From Micromussa lordhowensis (Eukaryota; Cnidaria; Anthozoa; Scleractinia; Lobophylliidae), in assembly GCA_964020085.1 (NCBI GenBank), contig OZ026608.1:14813979-14877978 (forward strand): 64,000 bases of DNA. The letters are read 5' to 3'. The notes under the pieces are model-generated. The model saw nothing but the letters and a program-made list of their open reading frames with translations, was not told the DNA's origin and ran no database searches. Shown here piece after piece: positions 52,601 to 64,000 of this stretch (positions are counted from its first letter, which is position 1; each line of letters opens with the position of its first letter). Both the position numbers and the translations under genes were made by a program.

Positions 52601-54279
52601 GATTATTAAAAAAACCGGATTATTAATTGTATAACGCAAGAGTTTTCATTGGCTAAGCCATCGTGGTATATGAGCCACTATACAATGCTCTACAAATAAT
52701 TTTCATTTCTATTTTATTTTATTTTAGCTAGTTTTCTATATTTTAAAGTTCAAATACGGTGCATTTGCTTCAATGATCAATTTGGGAAATGCACGTACAT
52801 TAACGAGATGAGATCAGATGAGATCAGATGAGACGAGACGAGACGAGACGAGACGAGACGAGACGAGACGAGACGAGACGAGACGAGACGAGACGAGACG
52901 AGACGAGACGAGACGAGACGAGACGAGACGAGACGAGATGAGACGAGACGAGACGAGATGAAATGCGATGAGATGAGATGCGATGCGATGCGATGAGATT
53001 ATGACCTATCTAGGGATAGACGTATTCGGCTAACGTGTTTACATCCTTGTTGCCACCCAATTCAGATCACGTGATGATTCATTTGGGAGGATACAATTGT
53101 TCTGTTTGCACGTACCCTCATGCACGCAGTTACGCGTAGCAAATTGCACAATTGTAACCTCCCAAATGAATCATCACGTGATCTGAATTAGGTGGTAACA
53201 AGGATGTAAACACGTTGGCCGAACACGTCTATTATGACGTATCTCTCTTAACTATGGACACCAGACAAAAAAAGATTTTCTTACCTCCCACATGTAATTG
53301 TTATGTGCTCCATCTCGCAATTCATCTCGCCTGATAACCTGGCCTTCATACGGACCGATCCACGTCCCAGGGGGAATGGGCTGAGCCGCACATACTCCAA
53401 AGTCTGCTCCAGGGACACTCGACCTACAGAGTTTCACCTCATCCGGGAACACCAAGGACGGACTTGGCGGTGAACACCGCTTTTTCTTGCGTTCTTTTCA
53501 GACAAAAAAATCGTAAAATTCGAGGATGGATGATTTAGCTAGGACGGGTAAAGAGCAAGCCGTTTGCAAGCTACTAGAGTACAAATAAAACCACGCAATA
53601 TTTGTACTCCAGGAAACTTGTTTTACAGGCTGGTTGGTTGCGATATCCTTTGTTCGTTCCCCTGAGAGGTCTCAACGCAAAACACAACTCAGATACAATC
53701 TTAGTTTCCGAGAAAGCAAAAGGTTGAATAAGAAATATGTTATAAAGCATTTTAAAGTGCAGGTACTTGACTTTTGAATATTTTGTCTTGTCATACTGGT
53801 TCAATAAAATACTGCAGCAATATTCAGCGATACTGCACAGTTAAATGTCTGATAAGATATATGTCTCCCCTTTAAGAAAAAACTTTCTGCGATCGTGGTC
53901 TGTCAGCGAGAATCACTTTGACGCGAGAATTTGCATCAGACCACGATAGAAGTCAACTTATTCCAATTGTAGCATCATTAACCAATAGAAGATTTGCCCT
54001 TGTTTTCTATGAGCTCAGGCCACCTCAGCTTCGCCTTGCCTATTCGCTCACGCTCATAAGACTAATCCAGCCATTGTTGGTTAAATTACCGATCAATAAG
54101 TACCTGGGCCATAATCCTCGTGGTTGATGAGTTTACGCTGATCGTCAAGGACTGCAGACTCCAAAGGCATGTGTCCATACAAATACATACAAATCTCCTC
54201 CCAGGAGAACGGTGGCCTCTTAGACCCGGGCTCTGTCATTTTAAGTTCGGGTAATGGCGGAGCTTTGCTCATACCCTTC
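49361..54279 (-). CDS. PRDM14: PRDM14-like PR/SET-domain zinc-finger protein (5' incomplete)
   Basis: Six exons in phase: 54279-54104, 53493-53285, 52453-52204, 51991-51924, 50782-50642 and 49648-49361, about 377 codons, with the N-terminus not found upstream. The order is a conserved pre-PR stretch ([15 protein letters not shown]), the PR/SET domain from [15 protein letters not shown] to [38 protein letters not shown] and [17 protein letters not shown], a linker, and four zinc fingers. MWEI, HFIDG and LLVWY...F.D.P resemble vertebrate PRDM14 more than PRDM9 or PRDM1. Finger 1 (CGQC...HVC) and finger 4 (CDKC...H...C) are C2HC-like; fingers 2 and 3 are classical C2H2 with a TGEKP linker. PRDM14 acts in germ-cell and neural fate through DNA binding and chromatin repressors; this role is inferred for the present gene. 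Human PRDM14 has six fingers, so the array is shorter here. Confidence 0.88.
50845..51220 (+). mobile_element. LINE 3' fragment in a PRDM14-like intron
   Basis: The plus strand encodes [20 protein letters not shown], then a short [13 protein letters not shown] and a stop. This matches the C-terminal end typical of many non-LTR retrotransposon RTs (WNSLP...FK..LK..L). A 3' UTR follows with a GGAACCTCCTGAAAACCACC/GGAGGTCTCC stem. It is 5'-truncated. Confidence 0.6.
52204..52453 (-). CDS. PRDM14: PRDM14-like exon: second half of PR/SET domain
   Basis: The acceptor TGATAG is followed by [20 protein letters not shown], then [26 protein letters not shown] and the domain end. The donor is GTTTGA after AAAG. 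Phase joins correctly to MWE upstream and [10 protein letters not shown] downstream. Confidence 0.9.
52805..52998. repeat. (AGACG)n pentanucleotide microsatellite
   Basis: About 30 copies of AGACG, with degenerate GATGA and GCGAT variants at both ends. It lies in a PRDM14-like intron next to the palindrome at 53017-53231. Confidence 0.95.
53017..53231. mobile_element. Palindromic MITE, arms about 85 bp
   Basis: The left arm (AACGTGTTTACATCCTTGTT...GATCACGTGATGATTCATTT) is inverted nearly perfectly in 53147-53231, with a loop of about 37 bp. ATGACCTATCT before and ATGACGTATCT after may be a diverged target duplication, though the left one is six bases away from the arm. It is 53 bases downstream of the splice donor of the PR exon. 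Confidence 0.8.
53285..53493 (-). CDS. PRDM14: PRDM14-like exon: first half of PR/SET domain
   Basis: Encodes [20 protein letters not shown], then the PR start [18 protein letters not shown] and NNYMWE before the donor GTAAGA. The acceptor (TTTTTTTGTCTGAAAAG) was chosen because its phase (two leading bases) fits the exon at 54104-54279. Confidence 0.82.
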
Positions 54280-54299
54280 CTGCAATAAAGAAAATTGAT

Positions 54300-54931
54300 T
54301 TAAGGTAATTCCTTAGTATTGCATTGCTCATCCCTACTACGCACGAGTTTTCGCGTCATTAGCGCGCGCACATGAGCGCGTGCGCGTACAAAACCTAAGA
54401 GATTTCCCTCAAACTAAGCTCGATAGCGAAATAAGTGTTCCTTTTCCACGAGCTCGGTGACCCCCGATTTTTTGTTTTGGTATTTGCTAAAAACAGTCTA
54501 ATAAAGAACATATTTGAAGAAGGAAAAAAAGTTTGATAGTAGAACATTATTTTTTTTTGCAAAATAGTTCCATACTGGGTGTAATTTGACCAACGCGAGG
54601 ACTGTCCGAAAAAGTGCAATATTCCCGCAACCAGGCAATCACAAATGGCTTAAATGAAGCAATACTACTTATGTGAATATAAGAAGCTTTAATTTCAAGA
54701 TAAATTTTTGTGTCTTTCAAGTAATCAAGACTTAATTCTGTATGAAGATGATTCGAAATTTTAACGCGCAACCAGTAAAAATACCCTATTTTAAGAGCCT
54801 GCTGACGCGTAAACAAGCACGGTGACCCCAATTTTTATTGCATTTTTTTTAATGGTCATATCATGAATGTTAACTATGCCAAGTTTCAAAAGAAGTTTGA
54901 TAGTAGAACTATTTCAAGGGAATTACCTTAA
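54300..54931. mobile_element. TTAA-flanked MITE, family 3 (632 bp)
   Basis: TTAAGGTAATTCC at the left and GGAATTACCTTAA at the right. It shares the internal GGTGACCCCCGATTTTTT word with MITE family 1, suggesting common ancestry. It starts 21 bases upstream of the first identified PRDM14-like exon. Confidence 0.82.
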
Positions 54932-54950
54932 CAATGGGAAATTGCTATAC

Positions 54951-55037
54951 GCTGCGACGAAGGGTTAACGCTCGAAACGTCAGCTTTCGAATCTCTCCTT
55001 ACGGAGGCCAATTCACATTATCAACTCAAATTATCTT
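54951..55037 (+). mobile_element. PLE 3'-end fragment
   Basis: CGACGAAGGGTTAACGCTCG, AAACGTCAGCTTTCGA, and GGCCAATTCACATTATCAAC match the 3' ends of the PLE copies at 40168 and 42447, in the opposite orientation to them. Confidence 0.8.
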
Positions 55038-55039
55038 GT

Positions 55040-55046
55040 AATACTC

Positions 55047-55091
<45 letters not shown>

Positions 55092-58000
55092 ATAAATTGC
55101 TATACAATCGAGTCCGGCCAGCCAACACCAATGGAAACCACTTTATAACCACCAGGAGGCTTCTTTCTCCTCCAGACGCCTATCGATTCGCTTTACTTTT
55201 AGTAGTCAGAATCCCTCAAATTCTGCGTTAGGAAATCCATTATTTTAGAACAAGGTATAATTGCTTAGTTTTGACGTACAAAGAAAAACCAAAAACAAGA
55301 ATGGATAGAGAATGATAACGCATCCGAATGGGATTTTACACGAACAGTTTTTTTAAACTTTTTTAAACATCTAGCAAAAATGTTCTTCTCTAAAGGCTGT
55401 TTTAGAAGACAATCCAATTCTACCAACCGCATAAAACAAATCACAACATCAACATTGAAACTCACAACATTGAAACTCTTCGTTTTAGTTATGATTTTAT
55501 TATTTTGAGGGTTGTTACAATAATTAGGAAAAAACACTCGATTTTCACCCCCGGGTTTTCACCTTCAAGGTCAAATAAAAACCTCAATCTAAAAATTGTA
55601 AATTTCCATTTCCAGTGTCTGTAATTCTTAAATCCACAGTAACTTCACGAATAGCCTTCTCTATCGGCGCATAATCTAAGCCAGACTACCTGAATATCTA
55701 CACACTGAGTATTATGAACTTGACCCAATTCTTAATACCACAATCATGAATCTAATTAACTCAGTTTGCAACCCAGTTGTTGACTTCTAGCGGGTTTGTC
55801 TCCAATACCTTCAGCGGGTCACCGATTTAATAATTCAGGAACAGGTATAATTTTTACCACACTGTTGTTGAAAGATATTGTTCTACAAAACATAAGTATT
55901 CCTTATTGAAAAAAAATTCTGTCCATTCTTATTTCTATGCTGCTTGGAGACAACGTTGATTTAACTAGCGTTTTACGCTGTGTAATCTTTCGCAAAGAAG
56001 AGATAACTACAAACTACAATTAAATAATGTGTTCGTTTTACACCCTACTTAACTTATAAGTGCTTTGGCACAACTAAATTGCAGAACTTTGTGTCGTTTT
56101 CTTTCTCATCTGTATTTGACATTTGAAAATCTCGGAGTGGAAACTTCTTAAATTTTAGATATAAGTGAAGAAAACAGTTGAAAGCTGTCAATATTCTTAA
56201 GATTAGTTGTATAAGTTTTCATCTGTCAACGACATGTTTCTTACCTCAAAATAAAGGGAACAGCATTATCAACATACTTACAAATTCCGCAGTCATAACT
56301 TCATTATTCTTTTTCTTAAGGTTTCGCCATGAATTGTCACACTTCCTTGTCCCAAGATTTGTGCATAATTGAATAATCTTATGTCGAACTGTCATAAAAT
56401 CTACACTTTTTGACAGAAATGTTTAATTTCTTAAGCAGGTAGTTTAACTTCGGTTGTTATCAATATTAATGATGGGAATATCACTTGTACGGACCACCAA
56501 GGGAAGGAAAATAAATCGAGTAACCGTGACCGTGAAATAAGGACGGTAAAAATACTCGAAATAAGTCCTCGACGTGCAGGTATTGTGGATAAACATGGAA
56601 AAAGGACGTGAAAGTAATAATTATCAGAGTAATTGAGCGTTGTAATATTGACATTTCAAAAAGTATGTCGCAGTTAGAAATGAATACTTCGACGCGTTTG
56701 AACAGAGCAAGCGAATTTCTACAAGAAATTAAAATATTCGCCTGTTAAAGGACATCGCTTAGAATACCCAAGGTTTTTAAGAACAACTGCTTCACTACCT
56801 TACTAGCATATTGACTGCATCGAGAAACAAGGCTCTTGACTAAATATTCTTTCAGGTGAAAATTAAACCCTTGTGTGTATTCTTTTAAACAGAGCACAAA
56901 CATTTTAAGCTAACGTTTAAGGAAATAATAAAATTCATATACTCAAATCTGTAAAATTAGCCAAATTTAAGGAATATCACGATACTCAAAACTAGATATA
57001 ATAATAAAACTTTCATTTTTTGTCAATTGCTGTTGTGATAACAACAAATCATGAGGAAGGGCAACTACTTAGAAAGTGGAAACGTTTTTCTGGTTGCTAC
57101 AATTTAGAACCGAAGTATAAACAACTGATATTTGCTCGAACTCTAGTCTACAACACATTTTAAACAATACTCCTCCATCTGTGCCATCTTTCAAATAATA
57201 AAACAACTCTGCTTTTTAAACTTCTTTCTAAATGTTACAACTTGATTTTTTTTTTTTTATGAGAGCTTACTGAAACAAATGGATCTATCGGCGTATCAAC
57301 ATCATCAAAACTTTCTCTAAAAAATTGACTGCAATTTATATAATTTTTAAAGAAAGCGCTGGCTGAAAGTCTGCCAATATCTGAAAATCTTTTATTCCTT
57401 AAAATCAAGTTTTTGTTGAATCCACACCAACTGCCATGATTCTTAATTCACATAATCCATCGTATAGTAAAAGTATTATACCCTACCAGAGATAATCCGC
57501 TTGTCGCTTTCACCCAGCAAGGTGGGGGAACAATACAAATTAAAAAAACGTTTGACTCACCAAAATTACACTTCTCACTGTCACTCTCTAAATGTTAGAC
57601 ACAGTTTTCAACGTAGGCATCAATGTTTCCGACAGTCTAACCCAGACGACGATTGTGAGCCATATCTTGCATCCAGGCCAAAAATCTAACCGCTAACGAC
57701 GTGAGGCTATTATTAAATAAAGCGCCTTGTTTTCGGTGCGGGTTTATTTTGGGCTTTGTTGTAATGATTAATACTAATCAATCACTTGTCACCTGGCAAA
57801 ATAGACGATAAGCTGAGAAAAAGTGCAAGTCTCGGCTTCTACAGCGGGTAGAATAACCTCCGTATCGCATGACGAAGCAGTCTATAAGCAATTTATCTAC
57901 CACTCTTGGAACAACCACATTGCTTTACATGACATTCTTTTGCTTTGTAAAATCGCAAGAGAACTCTACACACACATTTTACCGTTGGCAATGTTTAGGG

Positions 58001-61000
58001 TTTCGCCTACGTACAGTGCATACAGCGAGCCATTTAACAACTGATAAATCATTCAAAAGCGAAGTGCTACTTTAAAATACACAATTGTTAGAGGGATCCT
58101 TTTGCAATAATTTTTTTTCTCTTCACACTTGAAAACTGACATTGAATTCCCGTAGCTAATTTAGTTTCGACAAAATGGCATAGTTGTGTCCTCTCGAAAG
58201 CGAAAATAAGTGTTGCCAACGACCCAGTTAATTTAACAATCTCTTCCACTAGAGAACATAGCACCATCTTTGCCAAAGTCCAAAGAAATACTCTCAAATA
58301 AATAAAAAAATTCTAATCTGCGTCATAATTCCCATTTGTGGTACAAGTAATATCAGATCTTCTATTTGTGGTTTTACGATGTTTTTCTTTCTTTTGACTA
58401 TCAACATGATAAATATCGTCAGAAGCAATCTACGAATTCACGCAACTTACAAAAACAAGATCACCTCAAATAATGATGCTGCTTACTTCTGAGTTTCTCT
58501 AGCGGATCCTTCGTCTTGATTAGGCCTCCAAACCCCGGTTTTGTGCATAACTGAATTATACGGCGTCGAACTGTCATGAAATCTACACTTTTTGACAGCA
58601 ATGTTTAATTTGCTAAGCAGGTAGTTTAACTTATACTGTTTAACTTATCAATATTCATGACAAAAATACAAGGATAGCGACCTCCAAGGGCAGAAAAATT
58701 GAATACCATATAACAACATTATGAAGAGATAGATATAGGTGTGCAAAGATTATGCTTTATAGGGTTCATAGAAATTTGAAATTCTTAGGTATGCTACACA
58801 TTTAATTGGAATTAATTAACTAAAAAAGGCTTTCGTTCTTAGGAGGCAATTTTTCTTCGAGGTAGGGGAATTACGCTGGTAGGGGAGTTGCGCAATATAA
58901 CTGAAAGACTATCGAAAGTCTAATTTCGGACAAGTTTTTTTCCTAATAAGAGAAAAGTCAAGTTTGACAATCATTAGATGTTTGTTTAACAACGTGCAAA
59001 CAGGAAGAATTTTAATTTGCTACTTTTTATATCTTCGAACAGTGAGCTCATTGCCTTGCAGAATAATTTCATTTTCTAGCTTTAGGAGTTGAGAATAAAA
59101 AAAACATTAACTGGTAATTAAAGATGATAAAACGTGTTTATGTTCCATTAAACCGAAAACAGCAGTTTTTCCTGAGGCAATTCTGGTTTCTCTGGTCGTT
59201 ACTATGGAGAAAAGGCACGAAACAGTTCCTTTAAAACTATGCAGTAGACATAATTAATTTTGGTAGAAGACGTTTTTCCAAACATATCCATTTGTCGTTG
59301 CAAACGATACCTTATGCAAGTCACGTATGGGATTCTAAACTACGTATTCAATATAACAGCATTTACGAAATTGTGTTTAATTTCTTTGTGTTTACGATTG
59401 GAGAAAAATGATGTCAAAAAACGAGTGCTCGTTTTGTTTATTTAACGAGCTTTAATATCCATTCCTTCCAAAAATGCTTGACTGGACTTTCATCTAAAAG
59501 GAAAATATGTTTATAACATGATCGACAGATAATGCCTTTATTCCTTCAAAAGGTAGTTCATGATTGACATTTTGGACAAATTACCCACCGGATAAAAGAT
59601 ATTACCGTTCCACATGACATGGTGGAGAACTAAACTCTGGATCAGTTTTAAATAGACGTGGTTCTTAACAATAATAATGGTATGAGCTATTACGAAATGT
59701 TCGCTTTTGAAATAAATGTAATACCTTGAGAAAGATGTATTTCAATACCTTGCAGGTAACATTTTTTTAACACCTACATAACAAATTATAAAACACAACG
59801 CACTAGACGCATGCTAATATTCTAGTTGTTATGTGTGGAGTTCTAAGAAATTCTGCACATTTCAAAAATAATTCTAGATAAAATAACACCTCTTTTATCG
59901 CTACCCTATAACAGCTGATGCTAAAAAAGCACCATAGAAACATGCAGTCGTTAGTGAACAAGTTACCAAGTTACGATCGAGTTTCTAACATTACCAATTA
60001 TCATATTACCACAACAACCTGCTAGAGACACTTTTAATTTTTCCTTCAAGTACTCAAAATCGAGCTCGGTAAAGAACAATATTCCTGGAAGTGGTCGTCG
60101 TAAAAGTTCACTCTTCCCTTTTTTCCATGACTCCCTGAGGGTAATGGGAAAAAGGTTCACAGCTACCTTAAATTCTTGAGAAATATTATTTAATTTAAAA
60201 CGTTTGCTATTCCGTCACGTGCCACTGAAAACAAATCCAGGTTCCATTTTTTAAATTATAGTAATGGAAAGGGCAGACTCAGAGCGTACTAAATGAATCT
60301 TACTGTAAAAAGTGTTAAAACAAAACTAGCACCGCTTGCTTCTGGTATGGAACTACAGATTATTAAATTAAGATGATAAAATATCTTAACCGAAATTTGC
60401 CATTTACGTTCTCTGGGCCAGTAGTTCTCTTTTCTCGTTTTCCATACACTTCAGTTATTAAAATTTGTTTGGAGAATTCGCAGGTACGTTAGGACACTTC
60501 ACTCGATGATGTTCTTTATTCTCATCACTTTTCGTCTTGCAATTGTCATGATATTGTAACAAGAAATTAGAACGTGATCATTAGCAAGGGTGAATCAATT
60601 AACTAAGAAGGCTTTCAAATGCCAACTTCACGTAAGACAAAAAAATCGTCATATCCTAGAAATTTATACCTTTTTCTCTTTCTCACGCAGTGTCCAAAAT
60701 CTTTTTCTCCAACTTAATTTATGTTTCAGCCATTTACAAGCCTTCAGACTATCTTGCCATCGCCTACAGACCAGACATCGACAGTAATATTGCAGACTAT
60801 TTTAAATTTTCTCCTAAACCTAATATATCATTATTACAAAAAGCGCCTCGTTTTTGATGTTAGTTTATCTTCGCGCTTGTTGTAATGATTACGAAAATCG
60901 TTCATCAACTGCAATCCAATGTCAGTAAACCTTGAGTGTACAACATTAAATTCTATCTGATCCTTCATTGAAACCAGCAAAAAAATATCAAAAATAGCGC

Positions 61001-63370
61001 CGTTTTGACAAAAAAACCTTCGTGTGGAGCAGTTAAGCCGGTTAACACCTTTTCGTAGATCTAATTAAGTCCAATTCCTTATCGTTGTAGATTTCTAGGG
61101 CTTTGTTTACAATACATTCAGCGGGCTATTAATAAATTATTCAAAGCTCGGGGCTACTTTTTACCACAGTTTTGTAAAGCAATTTTTATTCTTCAGAAAA
61201 CTATTTCAAACACTAGTTTCTTCCGAAATAATTCAGATATTTCGCTTCGAAGAAGACGCATCTTTTCATCCGCTAATTCTACTACATTACACTAATAAAA
61301 ACGGAATTAAAATTGATGCAGCATTGGTTTCATAAACATAAAAATTTACAACTTTTTTTCTGCAAGTAAACTGGAACTCGAACATTCGGAGGTCAGGCTT
61401 CTTAGCCAAAGTACATGTGCCTCAAAACATTTCTGAGACCTAAGTTTCGTAAAAAAACAACATCCTGGTACTAAACTTCAATAGTTTTATAAAGATATTT
61501 GCTACTTGCTAATAATTTCTCTCCAGTACGTATAACAATACTACCTCAAAGATAGATATCATCCAGGGATTTTCACCACTTATATAAACACGATATTTAA
61601 GAGCACCTTTATTTCCTTACTTGTGTGTTTCTTTTGCGCGTGATCCTCCTTGATTTGGCTTCTGAAACTCTCTCTTTTGCATAATTGAATTATCTCGAGT
61701 CGAAATGTCATGAAATCTTATTTTCTGGCAGAATTGTTTGACTTGTTAAGCAGGTAGTTTAACTTATACAGTTATCAATATTCATGACAAGAATATTTGG
61801 ATATTGACCGCCAAGGGCAGCGAAATACTACACAATGTCAGCACGGTCGGGTGAATACGATGAAAACAGCAAAAAGGTTTTGTAATTCTTTCTATATTTT
61901 AGTGTCAAAACGTATATAAAATGGCCGGCTCGTTTTAGATTGTTAGACGTCGTTAAACGTTATCTACAGTCCAGTAATTGGCTCTACGGTGAAAATATTT
62001 TGATGTATATCACTCTATTTGGTACGTATTTTGCCGCCTAAGCAGGTGGCAGTCAAAGAAATAGTAGTTTTCCTAATTATTGCAATAACCTACAAAAATA
62101 ATCCACAATATAAAGACTAAAAAGTGGCAAAACACGGTGAAAATCCCCTTAGGGTAAACAAAACTGTTTGTTGTTCGACATCATAAGCAAATTGGTTGTT
62201 TACTTGTACAAGTTATCATCAAATCTTATTAAAATTTTCTGCTGAGTAACTCGTAAATTTTGTCTGATCAAGATAAAAATTTGCTAACCGAAAGGTGTGA
62301 TGATAATATTGTTACTATGTGCGGGGAATGCTTAGCGAAGAATCAGAAATTCTTGAATGTATTCTGTTTGCTGTCAAGCATCTTGCAAAATGGGTTCATT
62401 GATTTTATTAAGACAATTTGAAATTGCTGCACAATAATAAAAATGCGAGACAAAAAACTATATATGGATGAGAAGATTGTTAAGTCATTAAAAATACCAT
62501 ATTGTATTTCTTCGAAATATAACATATCTTGTCTTTAAATTCTTATATTAGAAATTCGTATTTTAATTTGCTGTATGTCTGCTCTTGCTAAGTTTGAGTG
62601 TTTTTTGCTAACTCAAATTTGAATTAAGATTTGCCTGTCTGTTGTTGATAGCCTTGAATTGTTGAAATTAGCTTACTGAACTTTCGCATCGCAGATTCTT
62701 CTCCAGTTACACTCCAAACCCGGAGGCAATTCCAACCGCAAAATTTGTTGAAACAAAATTATTCGTCTTGTCGCGAGACATAACATGTTTGCCATTCTCA
62801 ATTTTTAGTTAATGCCTAAAATACATCACTTAAAGTAACAGCTTGTCTCGAAAGACAATCTTTGCTGTGAAATGAAATTTATTTAGAAAGTTTTCAAAAA
62901 ATGTAATTTTTTTAAATTTGCAGAATTAGTTTTGTTTATTGACACAAGTAAACATTACACAAAAGTAAACCTTTTTCGTTCGGAAATTTGAATATCGTTA
63001 GCTGCACTAAGATAGCTTCTAAGTCTTCTAAGGTGTCAATTTAGCGAGACGTACCAAAAAATGTTTACAGCTTTTAACAATCGAATGGAAAAACTTCGTA
63101 ATTCCAGACCTAACATCAAAATATTTAGACCATAGGTATAAGCTCTGCACTCGCAAATTAGTGTTAATTTTCGGTACTTTTGAAGTTGTTTGGGGCGTAA
63201 ATTCGTATCTGTTTTCCTCCAAAATGCTCCCTTGAGAAACGACATAAAGTCTACACTTTTTGACAGCAGTGTTTAAATTGTTAAGCAGGTAACTTAACTC
63301 GCGTTCTTCTTAATATTAATGATGGCAAATTGCAAAATCGCCTACCAGGGGCAGGAAAATAAGATTAAAA
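55040..63370. other. Long gene-poor region with a diverged tandem duplication
   Basis: No ORF here has recognisable homology. Related blocks lie at about 56355-56520, 58537-58705, 61670-61830 and 63245-63365, sharing ACTTTTTGACAG, TTAAGCAGGTA(G/A)(T/C)TTAACT, CAATATT(A/C)ATGA and a CCAAGGG(A/C)AG word. Further matches (57690-57790 with 60825-60910; 58018-58080 with 61120-61190; 55790-55870 with 61095-61190) keep roughly collinear order, so these are old tandem units of variable 1.5-3 kb length. The missing 5' exons of the PRDM14-like gene could lie here or beyond. Confidence 0.6.
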
Positions 63371-63781
63371 CAAAAAATAATAGCAAGTTTAAGAAGTTAC
63401 AGGGATGGCAACTGAGGAATGAAATATCTTAAATGAAGGAGTGCTACATTTGGCGAAACTTCAGTAAAGATCACAAGTGTAATTCAAACCTTGGAAGAGA
63501 AAACGTGGTCAGCGTTTCCATAAGATTTCTTGGAATTGGTCCTGTCTGGAGACCTTAACACAATGAAGCAACATTTTGGGTAACCTGTTACCCAGTTTTG
63601 CTGCGAAGCAAGTCACAATGTTTCTACTGTTCGCATCTGTAGCCCAAAGGCTTGAACATTGTTTTAACCTGTTGTCATGCACACCGAAGACACACAGCTT
63701 AAATTTCAGCCGTTGCAGAACACTACTCAGTTTCACGTCGCCAAATGTGTTGTGCTGCACTTAACTTGCAGCACAACAACT

Positions 63782-64000
63782 GTGGGAGTCAAGGTGGCCT
63801 CATGGTTAGTGCGCTCGATTCCGGAGCGAGCGGTCCGGGTTCGAGCCCTGGCCGGGGACATTGTGTTGTGCTCTTGGGCAAGACACTTTACTCTCACGGT
63901 GCGTCTCTCCACCCAGGTGTATAAATAGGAACCGGCGAATTTAATACTGGGGTAACCCTGCGATGGACTTGCATTCCATCCAGGGGGAAGTAGAAATTCT
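63782..64000 (+). mobile_element. tRNA-derived SINE family A, cut by window end
   Basis: Head with GGCCTCATGGTTAGTGCGCT and GGGTTCGAGCCCTG, then the family body as far as CATCCAGGGGGAAGTAGAAA. The 3' end lies outside the window. 63370-63781 shows no supported gene. Confidence 0.9.

Noticed and set aside
52805..52998. CRISPR-like array
   Set aside because: Uninterrupted pentanucleotide repeats without spacers in a eukaryotic intron.

Overview
This window is eukaryotic and looks like nuclear DNA of an anthozoan cnidarian, most likely a stony coral. The evidence is AT-rich sequence with short split exons, intronless melanocortin/adenosine-like class A GPCRs, two well-conserved animal genes (a TESK-type kinase and a PRDM14-type PR/SET zinc-finger protein), and many tRNA-derived SINEs, TTAA-flanked MITEs, hairpin MITEs and Penelope-like retroelements with GIY-YIG domains. 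The organism call is inference; no ribosomal or mitochondrial marker is present.

Layout. 0-9 kb: a tRNA-SINE, a small TIR element, then a large head-to-head inverted duplication (about 1.5-8.7 kb). Each arm carries one copy of an intronless GPCR gene, and each arm has its own later transposon insertions. 9.6-12.3 kb: a foldback element whose left arm holds a 22-unit, 42-bp minisatellite. 12.3-20 kb: repeat-rich, with a Harbinger-type element and a decayed Penelope-like element (PLE). 20.7-21.6 kb: a third, unrelated intronless class A GPCR on the minus strand. 22-25.6 kb: MITEs, including a 138-bp near-perfect hairpin with a 10-bp target duplication, and a 106-bp tandem array. 25.9-36.7 kb: a complete nine-exon TESK-like kinase gene (minus, about 630 aa), reconstructed by matching splice sites and phases. 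37-46 kb: SINEs, nested MITEs and two tandem PLE copies. 46-49 kb: repeats. 49.4-54.3 kb: at least six exons of a PRDM14-like gene (minus), its 5' end not found. 55-63.4 kb: no recognisable genes, but at least four diverged copies of one sequence block, implying an old tandem duplication. The window ends inside another SINE.

The genes do not form a pathway. TESK kinases phosphorylate cofilin, PRDM14 is a germ-cell/neural chromatin regulator in other animals, and the GPCRs are orphan. The main interest is structural: a palindromic receptor duplication, several transposon-in-transposon nests with readable target duplications, a kinase with DLG in place of DFG, and receptor C-termini altered by local duplication or by a MITE supplying the stop codon. 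I found no clear evidence for a wholly new biochemical system.
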